Source: Azotobacter salinestris (GTDB lineage Bacteria > Pseudomonadota > Gammaproteobacteria > Pseudomonadales > Pseudomonadaceae). From it: a DNA stretch of 64,000 nucleotides. How positions within the stretch are numbered: position 1 is the stretch's first letter; each line of letters starts with the position of its first letter. Under the pieces are notes generated by a model, which searched no databases, had not been told where the DNA came from, and saw only the letters and a list, made by a program, of their open reading frames with translations. The DNA is taken from NCBI RefSeq assembly GCF_009363155.1, contig NZ_CP045303.1, forward strand, positions 1 through 64,000, given 5' to 3'. Below are positions 51,443 through 59,030 of the stretch, piece by piece. A program made the translations under genes and the position numbers.

Positions 51443-52424
51443 ATGCAATTCACCCACGAACAAGAGCCGGCGATCAGATCGCAGGCCAAAATCCTCAAGC
51501 TCATCGCTTTTGCCGGCACCGGCAAGACCACGACCCTGGTGGGCTACTCCCAGGCCCGTCCGCAGGCCCGGATTCTCTACCTCTGCTACAACAAGAGCGT
51601 CGAGGTGGCTGCCAAACAGAAATTCCCCCTCAACGTGACCTGCAAGACCGCCCACGGCCTGGCCTTCGGCGTCGTCGGCAAGAAGTACAAGCACAAGCTC
51701 GGAAACCTGCGCCTCACCGACATCGCCTGGGCCATCAACTCCCAGAACTGGGAACTGGTCCGCAGCGTTCAGGACACGCTGAACAACTACCTCGCCAGCG
51801 CGGACGAGAAAATCGGACTGTTCCACTTCCCCGCAGAAAAACTGCAGAACGAGCGCATGCGACGGGCCGCCGACAGTATCGTCGAGGCCACCCGCCGGCT
51901 CTGGGCGCAGATGTGCGACGTGAACAACCACGCCACGCCCATCCCCCACGACGGCTACCTGAAGCTCTGGGCGCTGTCGAAGCCGGACCTGAGCACCCGC
52001 TTCGACATCGTGCTGGGCGACGAGGCCCAGGACATTAACCCGGTGATCGCCGGCCTCCTGGCGCAGCAGGCAGCCTACGGCATGGGCGTCGTCGTCTGCG
52101 GCGATGGCCACCAGATGCTGTACCGCTTCCGGGGAGCCGTCGACGCCCTCGATGCCCCCTGGCTGGCCGACGCCGAGGTGCACTATCTCACCCAGTCCTT
52201 CCGCTTCGGGCCGGCAGCGGCCCACGTCGCCAATATGATCCTGCACTTCAAGGGCGAGCGCCGGCAACTGGCAGGCCTTGGGCAGCAGACGCGCATTGCC
52301 AAGGCCCTGCCCGCCGATCTGGAGCACCGGGCGATCCTTTGCCGCACCGTGGTCGGTGTGATCGAGGAGGCACTGGCCTGGGTCGAAACCGGGGCGAAGA
52401 TTTTCTGGGTGGGGGGAATCGAAG
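51443..52424 (+). pseudogene. UvrD-like superfamily 1 helicase, truncated by IS66
   Basis: About 327 residues of the N-terminal part: Q-motif region FTHEQEPAIRSQ, Walker A LIAFAGTGKTTTLVGYSQ (about 20-37), TCKTAHGLAFGVVG, motif II IVLGDEAQDINPV (about 192-204), motif III VVCGDGHQMLYRFRGAVD and motif IV LTQSFRFGPAAAHVA. The gene is cut at 52424 by the IS66 end, removing motifs V and VI. Similar helicase tails exist at 23080-23289 and 63657-63792. Confidence 0.88.
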
Positions 52425-52439
52425 GTAAGCGGCCGGGCA

Positions 52440-53972
52440 TCACGCCTTGCAGGAGGGTTTCCAGTTGTGTGGCAGCAGCTGGGTGATCTCGCTGGCCTTC
52501 TGCGTCGGCAGCCGGGTCAGCACATCTTTCAGATAGGCATACGGATCATGCCCGTTCAGGCGTGTCGATTGAATCAGTGTCATCAGGGCGGCCGCACGCT
52601 TGCCGCTGCGCAGTGAGCCGGCGAACAGCCAATTTGCGCGGCCGATGGCCCACGGGCGGATCTGGTTTTCGCACCAGTTGTTATCTATCGCCACCATCCC
52701 GTCATCGAGATAGCGCACGAGGGCCGTCCAGCGCTTGAGGCAGTAGTCGAGTGCCTTGGCGATGGCCGTGCCTTCATGCACCAACCGGCGCTGGGTGAGC
52801 ATCCAGCCGTGCAGGGCATCGGCGATGGGCTTGGCTTTTTCCTGGCGTATTCGCTGTCGCTCGTCGGGCGGCAGGTCGCGCACCTCACGCTCGATGTCGT
52901 ACAGCTGACCGATGTAGCGCAGAGCCTGTTCGGCCAGTTGACTCTGGTTGGCGATATGCAGGTCGTAGAGCTTGCGCCGGGCATGGGCCATGCAGCCAAT
53001 CTCGGTCACGCCCTGCTCGAAGCAGGCCTTGTAGCCGGCGAAGTCGTCGCAGACCAGTTGGCCGCGCCAGTCGCCGAGGAAGGTGCGGGCATGCTCGCCG
53101 GCACGGCTGGGGCTGAAGTCGTAGACCGCCGCACGCAGCTCGGCGAACGGGCTGGGAACGTAGGCCCAGACATAGGCGCGCCGGGTCTTCTTCATGCCCG
53201 GCGCGAGCATTTGTACCGGGGTCTCGTCGGCATGGATGACGTTCTGCTCCAGGACTATGTTCCGCAGTGCATCGACCAGTGGTTGCAGTTGCACGCCGCA
53301 ACGGCCGACCCACTGCGCCAGGGTCGAGCGCGGGAGGGCGAAACCGGCCCGGCCGAAGATCTTTTCCTGCCGGTACAGGGGCAGATGGTCGGCGAACTTG
53401 GCCACCATGACCTGGGCCAGCAGCCCGGCAGTCGGGATGCCCTTGTCGATCACCTGGGCCGGAACCGGCGCCTGGATCAGCGTTTCGCATCGTTCGCAGA
53501 CCCATTTGCCGCGGATATGCCGCTCCACCGTGAAGACGCCCGGGGTGTAGTCGAGCTTTTCGCTGACATCTTCACCGATGCGTTTGAGCTGGCAGCCGCA
53601 GGCGCACTGCGTGTTGTCCGGCTCGTGATGGATCAGCGTGCGGGGGAACTGCGGCGGCAAGGCTGTGCGCCTGGGCTGCTGGCGTGGCTCGGCAGCGGCG
53701 GGAGCTGGAGCCAGCTCCTCGAGCTCGGCTTCGATGGCCGCGATATCGGTATCGAGCAGATCGTCCAGCAGGCTGAGCTGGGCAGCACCGAGCTGCTCGC
53801 TGCGCCGGGCAAACCGATGCCGCTTGAGGACGGCAATTTCGTGAGCCAGCTGATCGCTGCGGGTCTTGTGATAGTGGACTTGCTGGTCGAGGCTGGCGAC
53901 ACGCTGCGTCAACTGCGCCGCCAGTTCGCGTAGTTGTTCGGGCGTCAGATGGTCGAAGCAAGCAGAAGTCAT
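52440..53972 (-). CDS. tnpC: IS66-family transposase TnpC
   Basis: 510 residues. N-terminal leucine-zipper-like helix (RELAAQLTQRVASLDQQVHYH), zinc finger-like CACGCQLKRIG and CERCETL, and the DDE region: NVIHADETPVQMLAPG, WRGQLVCDDFAGYK and DGMVAIDNNWCENQIRPWAIGRANWLFAGS. The C-terminal IS66 motif (SLRSGKRAAALMTLIQSTRLNGHDPYAYL) is complete. Confidence 0.95.
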   Translation of the reverse strand: MTSACFDHLTPEQLRELAAQLTQRVASLDQQVHYHKTRSDQLAHEIAVLKRHRFARRSEQLGAAQLSLLDDLLDTDIAAIEAELEELAPAPAAAEPRQQPRRTALPPQFPRTLIHHEPDNTQCACGCQLKRIGEDVSEKLDYTPGVFTVERHIRGKWVCERCETLIQAPVPAQVIDKGIPTAGLLAQVMVAKFADHLPLYRQEKIFGRAGFALPRSTLAQWVGRCGVQLQPLVDALRNIVLEQNVIHADETPVQMLAPGMKKTRRAYVWAYVPSPFAELRAAVYDFSPSRAGEHARTFLGDWRGQLVCDDFAGYKACFEQGVTEIGCMAHARRKLYDLHIANQSQLAEQALRYIGQLYDIEREVRDLPPDERQRIRQEKAKPIADALHGWMLTQRRLVHEGTAIAKALDYCLKRWTALVRYLDDGMVAIDNNWCENQIRPWAIGRANWLFAGSLRSGKRAAALMTLIQSTRLNGHDPYAYLKDVLTRLPTQKASEITQLLPHNWKPSCKA

Positions 53973-54053
53973 GGCGCCGAGTGTGCCTGCCTTGACCGCT
54001 ATCGACGATAGGTCGTTCGGTCAATTGCGCGGCAGGCACCACCTGACGGCCAA

Positions 54054-54389
54054 CTATAAAAGGCTGATTTCGGCCCCCGATCCGACCCGATGCCAGGACA
54101 GCCCGACCACCAGGGCCTGAAGCTGCTCGGCATTCAGCTCCAACTGCGTGCCCTGCCAACTGCCCGGCCAGACAAAACGGCCCCGGTTCAGTCGGCGCGA
54201 GGCCAGCCAGACACCGAAACCATCGTGAACCAGCACTTTCATGCGGTTGGCTCGTTTGTTGGCGAACAGGTAGGCGTTGTGCGGCTTCGCCGCACCGAAG
54301 ACCTCCACCACCCTGGCCAGCGCCGTTTCCGTTCCGGCCCGCATATCCAGCGGTTCGGTGGCGAGCCAGATGGCATCGATACGGATCAT
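54054..54389 (-). CDS. tnpB: IS66 accessory protein TnpB (Orf2)
   Basis: 111 residues from ATG 54389, which overlaps the tnpA stop. Typical sequence: DAIWLATEPLDMRAGTETAL, AYLFANKRANRMKVLVHDGFGVWLASRRLNRGRF. Required with TnpA and TnpC for transposition in studied IS66 elements. Unrelated to the RNA-guided TnpB nucleases elsewhere in this window despite the shared name. Confidence 0.95.
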   Translation of the reverse strand: MIRIDAIWLATEPLDMRAGTETALARVVEVFGAAKPHNAYLFANKRANRMKVLVHDGFGVWLASRRLNRGRFVWPGSWQGTQLELNAEQLQALVVGLSWHRVGSGAEISLL

Positions 54390-54709
54390 TGCAGGATCTC
54401 GCGCACGAACCGGGCACACCCCTCTGCATCGCCCGCAGGCCAGGGAACGGTCAAGGTTGTGCGCCGATGGGGGATATCGATGCGAATGTCCGCGCGGGAG
54501 GCATATCCGGCCCGCACGGGCGCATCCAGTGCAAGCGGGATGAACGCCGGCAGGGTCTCAACCTGGCTGCGTGCCGTGCGTATCCATTGATGGACAACGT
54601 TGCTGTTGATGCCATGGCTCAGCGCCACGCTGGCGACGGAGGCGCCGGGCTGGCCACACTCCTGCACGATTTGAGCCTTGAAGGCTGTGGAATAGGAACG
54701 ACGCTGCAT
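54386..54709 (-). CDS. tnpA: IS66 accessory protein TnpA (Orf1)
   Basis: 107 residues. Helix-turn-helix of the IS3/IS911 OrfA-like type: YSTAFKAQIVQECGQPGASVASVALSHGINSNVVHQWIR. Overlaps tnpB by ATGA. First gene of the IS66 operon. Confidence 0.95.
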   Translation of the reverse strand: MQRRSYSTAFKAQIVQECGQPGASVASVALSHGINSNVVHQWIRTARSQVETLPAFIPLALDAPVRAGYASRADIRIDIPHRRTTLTVPWPAGDAEGCARFVREILQ

Positions 54710-54730
54710 GATTTCCCGCTTAAAAGCCTG

Positions 54731-54767
54731 GAGATGGTGTCCACGATAAATAGGTGGACACCATCTC
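54731..54767. repeat. 14-bp perfect inverted repeat in the IS66 leader
   Basis: GAGATGGTGTCCAC (54731-54744) and GTGGACACCATCTC (54754-54767) with a 9-nt spacer, between tnpA and the IS66 end. It could be a hairpin limiting outside transcription, or the joined ends of another small element. Confidence 0.7.
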
Positions 54768-54781
54768 TTAGCCTGGCGGGC

Positions 54782-55693
54782 TCAAACCAGATGACTTGGC
54801 CGGACGCTTACAAATGTGTTGCTTGCCCATTCGATAAATGCACGCAACCGAGGGGACGGCAGCCGGGTACGCGTATACACAATATTGACCGGGCTGGGCA
54901 ATGGCGGAAAGAGTTCCAGCAATAGGATGAGCTTGCCAGCAGCAAAGTAGTCATCCAGCCGGTAGCGCGGAGCCTGGATGATGCCGAAGCCGGCAAACGC
55001 AGCACCGACATAGGAATCCGCACCGCTGACCCGCACGCGCGTGGGCAAGGTGACGTGGCGGACGCGCCCTTCGTGCTGGAACTCCAGCGGCAGCAACGCG
55101 CCGATGGCGGTGGATTTGAAGCCGACCATCACGTGGCCGTCCCCCTGGAGGGCGTCGATGTCCGTCGGCGTGCCGTAACGTTTGCAGTAGTCCGGCGAGG
55201 CCGCCGTGGCCTCGGCCAGCAGCGTCAGGCGGCGTGCGATTAGGTCGCTGTCGCGCAACTTGCCTACGCGGACGGCGCAGTCCACGCCTTCACGCACCAG
55301 GTCGACATAGCGATCGCCTTCGCTGACGTCCAGCTCGATGTCCGGATAGGCGTCCAGGAACGCGGGAAGCCGGGGAAACAGCAGGTGGCGCGCCAGCGTG
55401 CCGTGCACCTCGATACGCAACGGCCCGCGTGGGCGCGTATCGCGGAAGGCGCCTTCGGCATCCTCCATATCGGCAATCAGACGCAGGCAGCGGCCGTAGA
55501 AGACCTCGCCTTCCAGCGTGGGCGTGACCTGGCGCGTGGTCCGCTGCAGCAGCCGCACGCCCAGGCGCGACTCCAGCGCCTTGATGGCATCAGTGACCGT
55601 CGCCCGTGGCAGCGCCAAGTCGTCCGCAGCCCGGGTAAAGCTACGGCGCTCCACGATCCTGGCGAAGACCCGCATGGCATCGAAGCGGTCCAT
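54782..55693 (-). CDS. LysR-family transcriptional regulator, C-terminus altered by IS66
   Basis: 303 residues. HTH: MRVFARIVERRSFTRAADDLALPRATVTDAIKALESRLGV; effector domain PLRIEVHGTLARHLLFPRLPAFLDAYPDIELDVSEGD and the end RLPSPRLRAFIEWASNTF. The last codons after 54812 (VSVRPSHLV) come from the IS66 terminal repeat. The truncation is at the very end, so the protein may still work. It is divergent from the SDR gene, which it probably controls. Confidence 0.9.
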   Translation of the reverse strand: MDRFDAMRVFARIVERRSFTRAADDLALPRATVTDAIKALESRLGVRLLQRTTRQVTPTLEGEVFYGRCLRLIADMEDAEGAFRDTRPRGPLRIEVHGTLARHLLFPRLPAFLDAYPDIELDVSEGDRYVDLVREGVDCAVRVGKLRDSDLIARRLTLLAEATAASPDYCKRYGTPTDIDALQGDGHVMVGFKSTAIGALLPLEFQHEGRVRHVTLPTRVRVSGADSYVGAAFAGFGIIQAPRYRLDDYFAAGKLILLLELFPPLPSPVNIVYTRTRLPSPRLRAFIEWASNTFVSVRPSHLV

Positions 55694-55801
55694 TGTCCGG
55701 ATTTCCGAATGGTGTTCGCGGATTCTGCCAGATTATCCGAGTGTCACAAATGGATAAGGTCTCTCCGCCGCCAATCCGGCGGTCCACTCGAGACCTCCCT
55801 C

Positions 55802-56548
55802 ATGAACACGCAAACGCATTCCCGTCCGGTCGCCATCGTCACTGGCGGCTCGCGCGGCATCGGCGCCGCCATCTCCGAACGCCTGACCGTCGATGGCTAC
55901 GCAGTGGTCATCAACTACGCCGGCCGGCGCGACGACGCCGTGGCCTTGGCGAGCCGCCTCGTTGCCCAAGGCGGCGAGGCCGTCGCCCTGCAGGCCGACG
56001 TCAGCGATCCGGTCGCGGTGCAGCGGCTGTTCGACGCCACCGAGGCCCGCTACGGCGGTGTCGACGTGCTAGTCAACAATGCCGGTGTCATGGACTTGGC
56101 GCCGGTCGCCCAGGTCGACGATGCCGCCTTCGACCGACTGGTCGCCATCAACTTCAAGGGCAGCTTCAACTGCATGCGTGAGGCAGCGCATCGCCTGCGT
56201 AGCGGCGGCCGCATCATCAACTTCTCCTCCAGCGTGATCGGCTTGCGCCTGGAAACCTACGGCGCGTACTCGGCCACCAAGGCGGCGGTGGAAGCGCTCA
56301 CCACTGTGCTGTCCCGCGAGTTGCGTGGGCGCTCGATCACTGTCAACGCCGTAGCGCCGGGCCCCACCGCCACCGACCTGTTTCTAGAGGGCAAGTCGCC
56401 CGAACTCATCGAACGGATGGCCAAAATGAACCCGCTCGAACGTCTGGGCACGCCGGCCGACATCGCCGCGGTCGTGTCCTTCCTTGCCGGCCCGCAGGGC
56501 GGCTGGATCAATGGCCAAGTCATCCGCGCCAACGGCGGCATGGTCTGA
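55802..56548 (+). CDS. Short-chain dehydrogenase/reductase (SDR)
   Basis: 248 residues. Cofactor motif VTGGSRGIGAAISERL (TGxxxGIG, about 14-29), NNAGVMDLAPV (about 91), catalytic Ser in IINFSSSVIG and YGAYSATKAAVEAL (YxxxK, about 158-162), and the C-terminal GWINGQVIRANGGMV typical of FabG-like members. Motif INYAGRRDD after beta-2 suggests NADPH preference (inference). Classic SDR beside a LysR gene; the substrate is unknown. Confidence 0.93.
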   Translation: MNTQTHSRPVAIVTGGSRGIGAAISERLTVDGYAVVINYAGRRDDAVALASRLVAQGGEAVALQADVSDPVAVQRLFDATEARYGGVDVLVNNAGVMDLAPVAQVDDAAFDRLVAINFKGSFNCMREAAHRLRSGGRIINFSSSVIGLRLETYGAYSATKAAVEALTTVLSRELRGRSITVNAVAPGPTATDLFLEGKSPELIERMAKMNPLERLGTPADIAAVVSFLAGPQGGWINGQVIRANGGMV

Positions 56549-56589
56549 AACTCGCCGCACGGTCGAAGGCATCAGCCAGGGAGCCATGC

Positions 56590-56640
56590 GAAAATCAATC
56601 AATACTTCAATACATCAATGCGCAAGCACTTAAGTGCTTC
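56590..56640 (+). repeat. Degenerate TTCAA repeat tract (locus 1)
   Basis: AATCAATCAATACTTCAATA and ATCAATGCGCAAGCACTTAA are runs of an 8-9-bp degenerate unit, complement of the TTGAAG-type tracts at 58170-58245 and 58877-58962. It lies between the SDR gene and the small gene at 56639. Confidence 0.45.
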
Positions 56641-56896
56641 ACTCTGAAACAGGTATCCCTTCGCGACCGAGGATGGCGACAATCTCGTTCAACTGGTCCG
56701 CACCCCACTCTGGCGACTGGCCCAGCACCGCGGCGATATCTTCGAGTGCAGCTTTGTAGTGTTCGCGCCTTGTGGCCACCTGAGCGGCAGGCTGGGCGGG
56801 CGCTGCCTGCTCGCCTAAGTCGTCGACCAGATTCTCAAGCTCGATCAGTGCGTCATCCACCAGGCTCTGCACTGGTGCGGTAGTTCCGTGGGGCAT
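56639..56896 (-). CDS. Small hypothetical protein
   Basis: 85 residues. AAGGAGAGG before ATG 56896 is a strong ribosome site. Sequence: MPHGTTAPVQSLVDDALIEL, acidic helices with Ala/Pro linker, then REHYKAALEDIAAVLGQSPEWGADQLNEIVAILGREG. Two helical blocks; no known domain. An IS630 copy is inserted 35 bp upstream of its start. Confidence 0.65.
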   Translation of the reverse strand: MPHGTTAPVQSLVDDALIELENLVDDLGEQAAPAQPAAQVATRREHYKAALEDIAAVLGQSPEWGADQLNEIVAILGREGIPVSE

Positions 56897-56931
56897 TGGT
56901 TCCTCTCCTTCGGCTTGCTCGCCGGTTGTTA

Positions 56932-58031
56932 TTAATCAGGCCCTTAAATTCACGCCATGGCATAGCGTGCTGCAGGATGCTGGAAATAGGCCATGACCTT
57001 GTCGGGCAAGCTGCCGAGTGTGTTCATGAAAGCCATCGCCTTGTCCAGCAGGCTGGCCTTGTCATGGCTGACCGGGCCGCTGCGCAGCGCCGTCTTGAAA
57101 TCCCGATTCAGGTACTCGTCGGGATTGGACTCGGGCGCATAGGGTGGTAGGAACACCAGTTCGATCCTGTCCTGCTTGTCACTGAGCCACTCGCTGACCA
57201 CCTTGGCATGGTGGACGCGCAGGTTATCGACCACCAGGAAGATCTTCTGCGGTGTCCCTTCAACGAGGCGGCTCAGGAAGTCGATGAAACGCAGCGCGTT
57301 GATACTGCCTTCGACGATCTGGAAGGCCACCTCGCCACGGGGCGAAATTGCGGAGATCATCGACAGCTTGTGCCAGCGAGTGGGCGTCGCCAGCACTGGC
57401 GTCTGGCCCCTGGGGGCGTAGCCGCGTATCCAGTTCGCATCCTCCTTGACTGCGGTTTCGTCCCCCCAGTGAATCACCGCTCCTTCGGCAGCGGCGCGCG
57501 CCTTGACCTGGGGGTAGGTCTGCTTCAGCCAGCGCTCGATGTCCTCCGGCCGCTGCTCCTGCGCCCGCTTCACGGGACGCTGAGGCGTAAACCCCCAGCG
57601 CTTGAGATACTTGCCGATCAACCGGTCCTGCAGCTCGATCCCGAGGCGTTCCCTGGCCAGCGCCTTGATGGCCGGGCGCGTCCACAGGGCAAACGGCAAC
57701 TGCAGCTGCTGCGGGGGTTGCTCGACGATTTGCTCGCGCAGCCACTGCTCGTCGGCCGGCGTCAGCTTGCGGCAGGCGCCCGCCGGGCGCCCCCGACGCT
57801 TTTCCTCCAGGGCTTGCGCGCCCTCGCGGTTGGCACGGGTCAGCCAAGTCTTGATGGTGGTCGGATGCACACCGGTGACCGAGGCCAACTCCTCGACTTT
57901 CATGTTGGACTGCTGGCGCAGGCGAATCACTATCTGGCGAAGCAGCTTGCGACTCTCTGCGGTCAGTTTGCGGGCGTCGATCTTTTCCATGCCTGAAGTC
58001 TAACTAGACGTCTATTTAAGGGCCACCTTAA
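56932..58031 (-). mobile_element. IS630-family element, copy D
   Basis: 1100 bp with ends TTAATCAGGCCCTTAAAT and, inverted, TTAAGGTGGCCCTTAAAT; TA on both sides (56930-56931, 58032-58033). The ends resemble copy C. Confidence 0.92.
56950..57990 (-). CDS. IS630-family transposase, intact
   Basis: 346 residues. HTH (NMKVEELASVTGVHPTTIKTWLTRA), GRPAGACRKL linker, YLKRWGFTPQRPVKRAQEQ, and DDE residues in VIHWGDETAVKEDANW (D), IFLVVDNLRVHHAKVV (D), LPPYAPESNPDEYLNRDFK (E). Related to the transposase at 41363. Confidence 0.95.
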   Translation of the reverse strand: MEKIDARKLTAESRKLLRQIVIRLRQQSNMKVEELASVTGVHPTTIKTWLTRANREGAQALEEKRRGRPAGACRKLTPADEQWLREQIVEQPPQQLQLPFALWTRPAIKALARERLGIELQDRLIGKYLKRWGFTPQRPVKRAQEQRPEDIERWLKQTYPQVKARAAAEGAVIHWGDETAVKEDANWIRGYAPRGQTPVLATPTRWHKLSMISAISPRGEVAFQIVEGSINALRFIDFLSRLVEGTPQKIFLVVDNLRVHHAKVVSEWLSDKQDRIELVFLPPYAPESNPDEYLNRDFKTALRSGPVSHDKASLLDKAMAFMNTLGSLPDKVMAYFQHPAARYAMA

Positions 58032-58296
58032 TAAACATGGCGATTGGTGCTGCCCAGCATTCGGTTTGGCCGTGCGTGCAGCAGGTACAAGCCAAGCTAT
58101 CGCGTGTTGAAGGAATCCCAAGCTGTGACGAGTGCCGGCGATGGTGCGGCTAGCCGATGATGTCGTGAGCGTTGACGTATTGAAGCGCTGAAGCAAGGAA
58201 GTACTCGCGCGTTGATTCGTTGAAGCATTGACGTGTTGAATTTGGATTCTCCGGGCCGCTGGCATCCTGGGTGCACACTGCACAGGAGGTCATTCC
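58032..58296. other. Intergenic region with repeat tract
   Basis: No gene seen. The second half (58170-58245) is the TTGAAG-type repeat tract annotated separately. Confidence 0.4.
58170..58245 (+). repeat. Degenerate TTGAAG repeat tract (locus 2)
   Basis: Units such as TTGACGTATTGAAGCGCTGAAG, CAAGGAAGTACTCG, TTGATTCGTTGAAGCATTGACG occur every 8-9 bases (listed in parts). The unit is roughly NRYTGAAG. Similar tracts lie at 56590-56640 and 58877-58962, bracketing the gene at 58297. Confidence 0.55.
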
Positions 58297-58770
58297 ATGA
58301 AACCTGATCAACTCCACACGTTCCTTAAACTCTGCTCGATAGCCGGCCCGGTGCTGGAATCGCTCATGGCCCCAACGGTCGAGGCGCTTGTCTACAGGCA
58401 CCAGCGCAAAGCAGCGGCCATGCTGGTCGACCTCGGCACGGGAATCGGCGTCGCCGACGGTGCGTTGTCGCTTGCGGGCTATGTCTGCAGGCTGCTCGCC
58501 CCCTACCGAATCGAGGCGGAAAATATCTGCTGGACCTATCGGAATGCCGAGGGGCAGTGGGGGAGCTTCGAATTGCGCGACCGTGCCGTTGTCTTCGGCC
58601 AGGTTCCCCGTCAGAGCGAATATGGAGCCATCGATTTCGCCATGGATTTCCTTGGGCACAAAGGCGCTGCCCCGATTGATCTGGTTGGGCTCGCCATGAA
58701 AGGACAGGAGCAGCGGCTTGCCGAGGTGAACCAGCATTGGCTCTTCGCCGTAGTCCTGCACCTGCGTTGA
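58297..58770 (+). CDS. Hypothetical protein
   Basis: 157 residues with a very good ribosome site (AGGAGG, 58284-58289) before ATG 58297. MKPDQLHTFLKLCSIAGPVL, a helical first half (AGYVCRLLAPYRIEAENICW), then a beta-rich part (WGSFELRDRAVVFGQVP) and a C-terminal MKGQEQRLAEVNQHWLFAVVL. No domain recognised. It is flanked by repeat tracts; the upstream one separates it from the IS630 copy. Confidence 0.6.
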   Translation: MKPDQLHTFLKLCSIAGPVLESLMAPTVEALVYRHQRKAAAMLVDLGTGIGVADGALSLAGYVCRLLAPYRIEAENICWTYRNAEGQWGSFELRDRAVVFGQVPRQSEYGAIDFAMDFLGHKGAAPIDLVGLAMKGQEQRLAEVNQHWLFAVVLHLR

Positions 58771-58876
58771 CCTCTGTGCCATCCTGGAGGCATCCCCATC
58801 CTGGATGGGAATGGCGGCTTGAAACAGAAAGGGCCAGGCGAACAGGAGCGGCCGGTTACCAGCCTGGCCGCGGCGC

Positions 58877-58962
58877 TTACGCTACTGAAGCGCTTATGCG
58901 TTCAAGCAATGAAGCGCTCACGTAATGAAGCAATGAAGTACGCACGTATTGAAGTATTGGCC
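58877..58962 (+). repeat. Degenerate TTGAAG repeat tract (locus 3)
   Basis: CTACTGAAGCGCTTATGCG, TTCAAGCAATGAAGCGCTC, ACGTAATGAAGCAATGAAG and TACGCACGTATTGAAGTATT follow each other; same unit as locus 2. It lies right before the truncated tssM. Confidence 0.55.
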
Positions 58963-59030
58963 GGCCGATATTTCCGGCTCGAATCGGCAGACTACGCGCA
59001 GCGCTCGTTGGCTATCGGCTTGCAGATCAG

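Larger units (their letters stand above)
52425..54811 (-). mobile_element. IS66-family element, complete
   Basis: 2387 bp with ends GTAAGCGGCCGGGC (52425) and, inverted, GTAAGCGTCCGGCC (54811). It carries tnpA, tnpB and tnpC in the usual order on the minus strand. IS66 normally makes an 8-bp duplication, but the flanks AATCGAAG (52417-52424) and AAATGTGT (54812-54819) differ. Confidence 0.93.
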
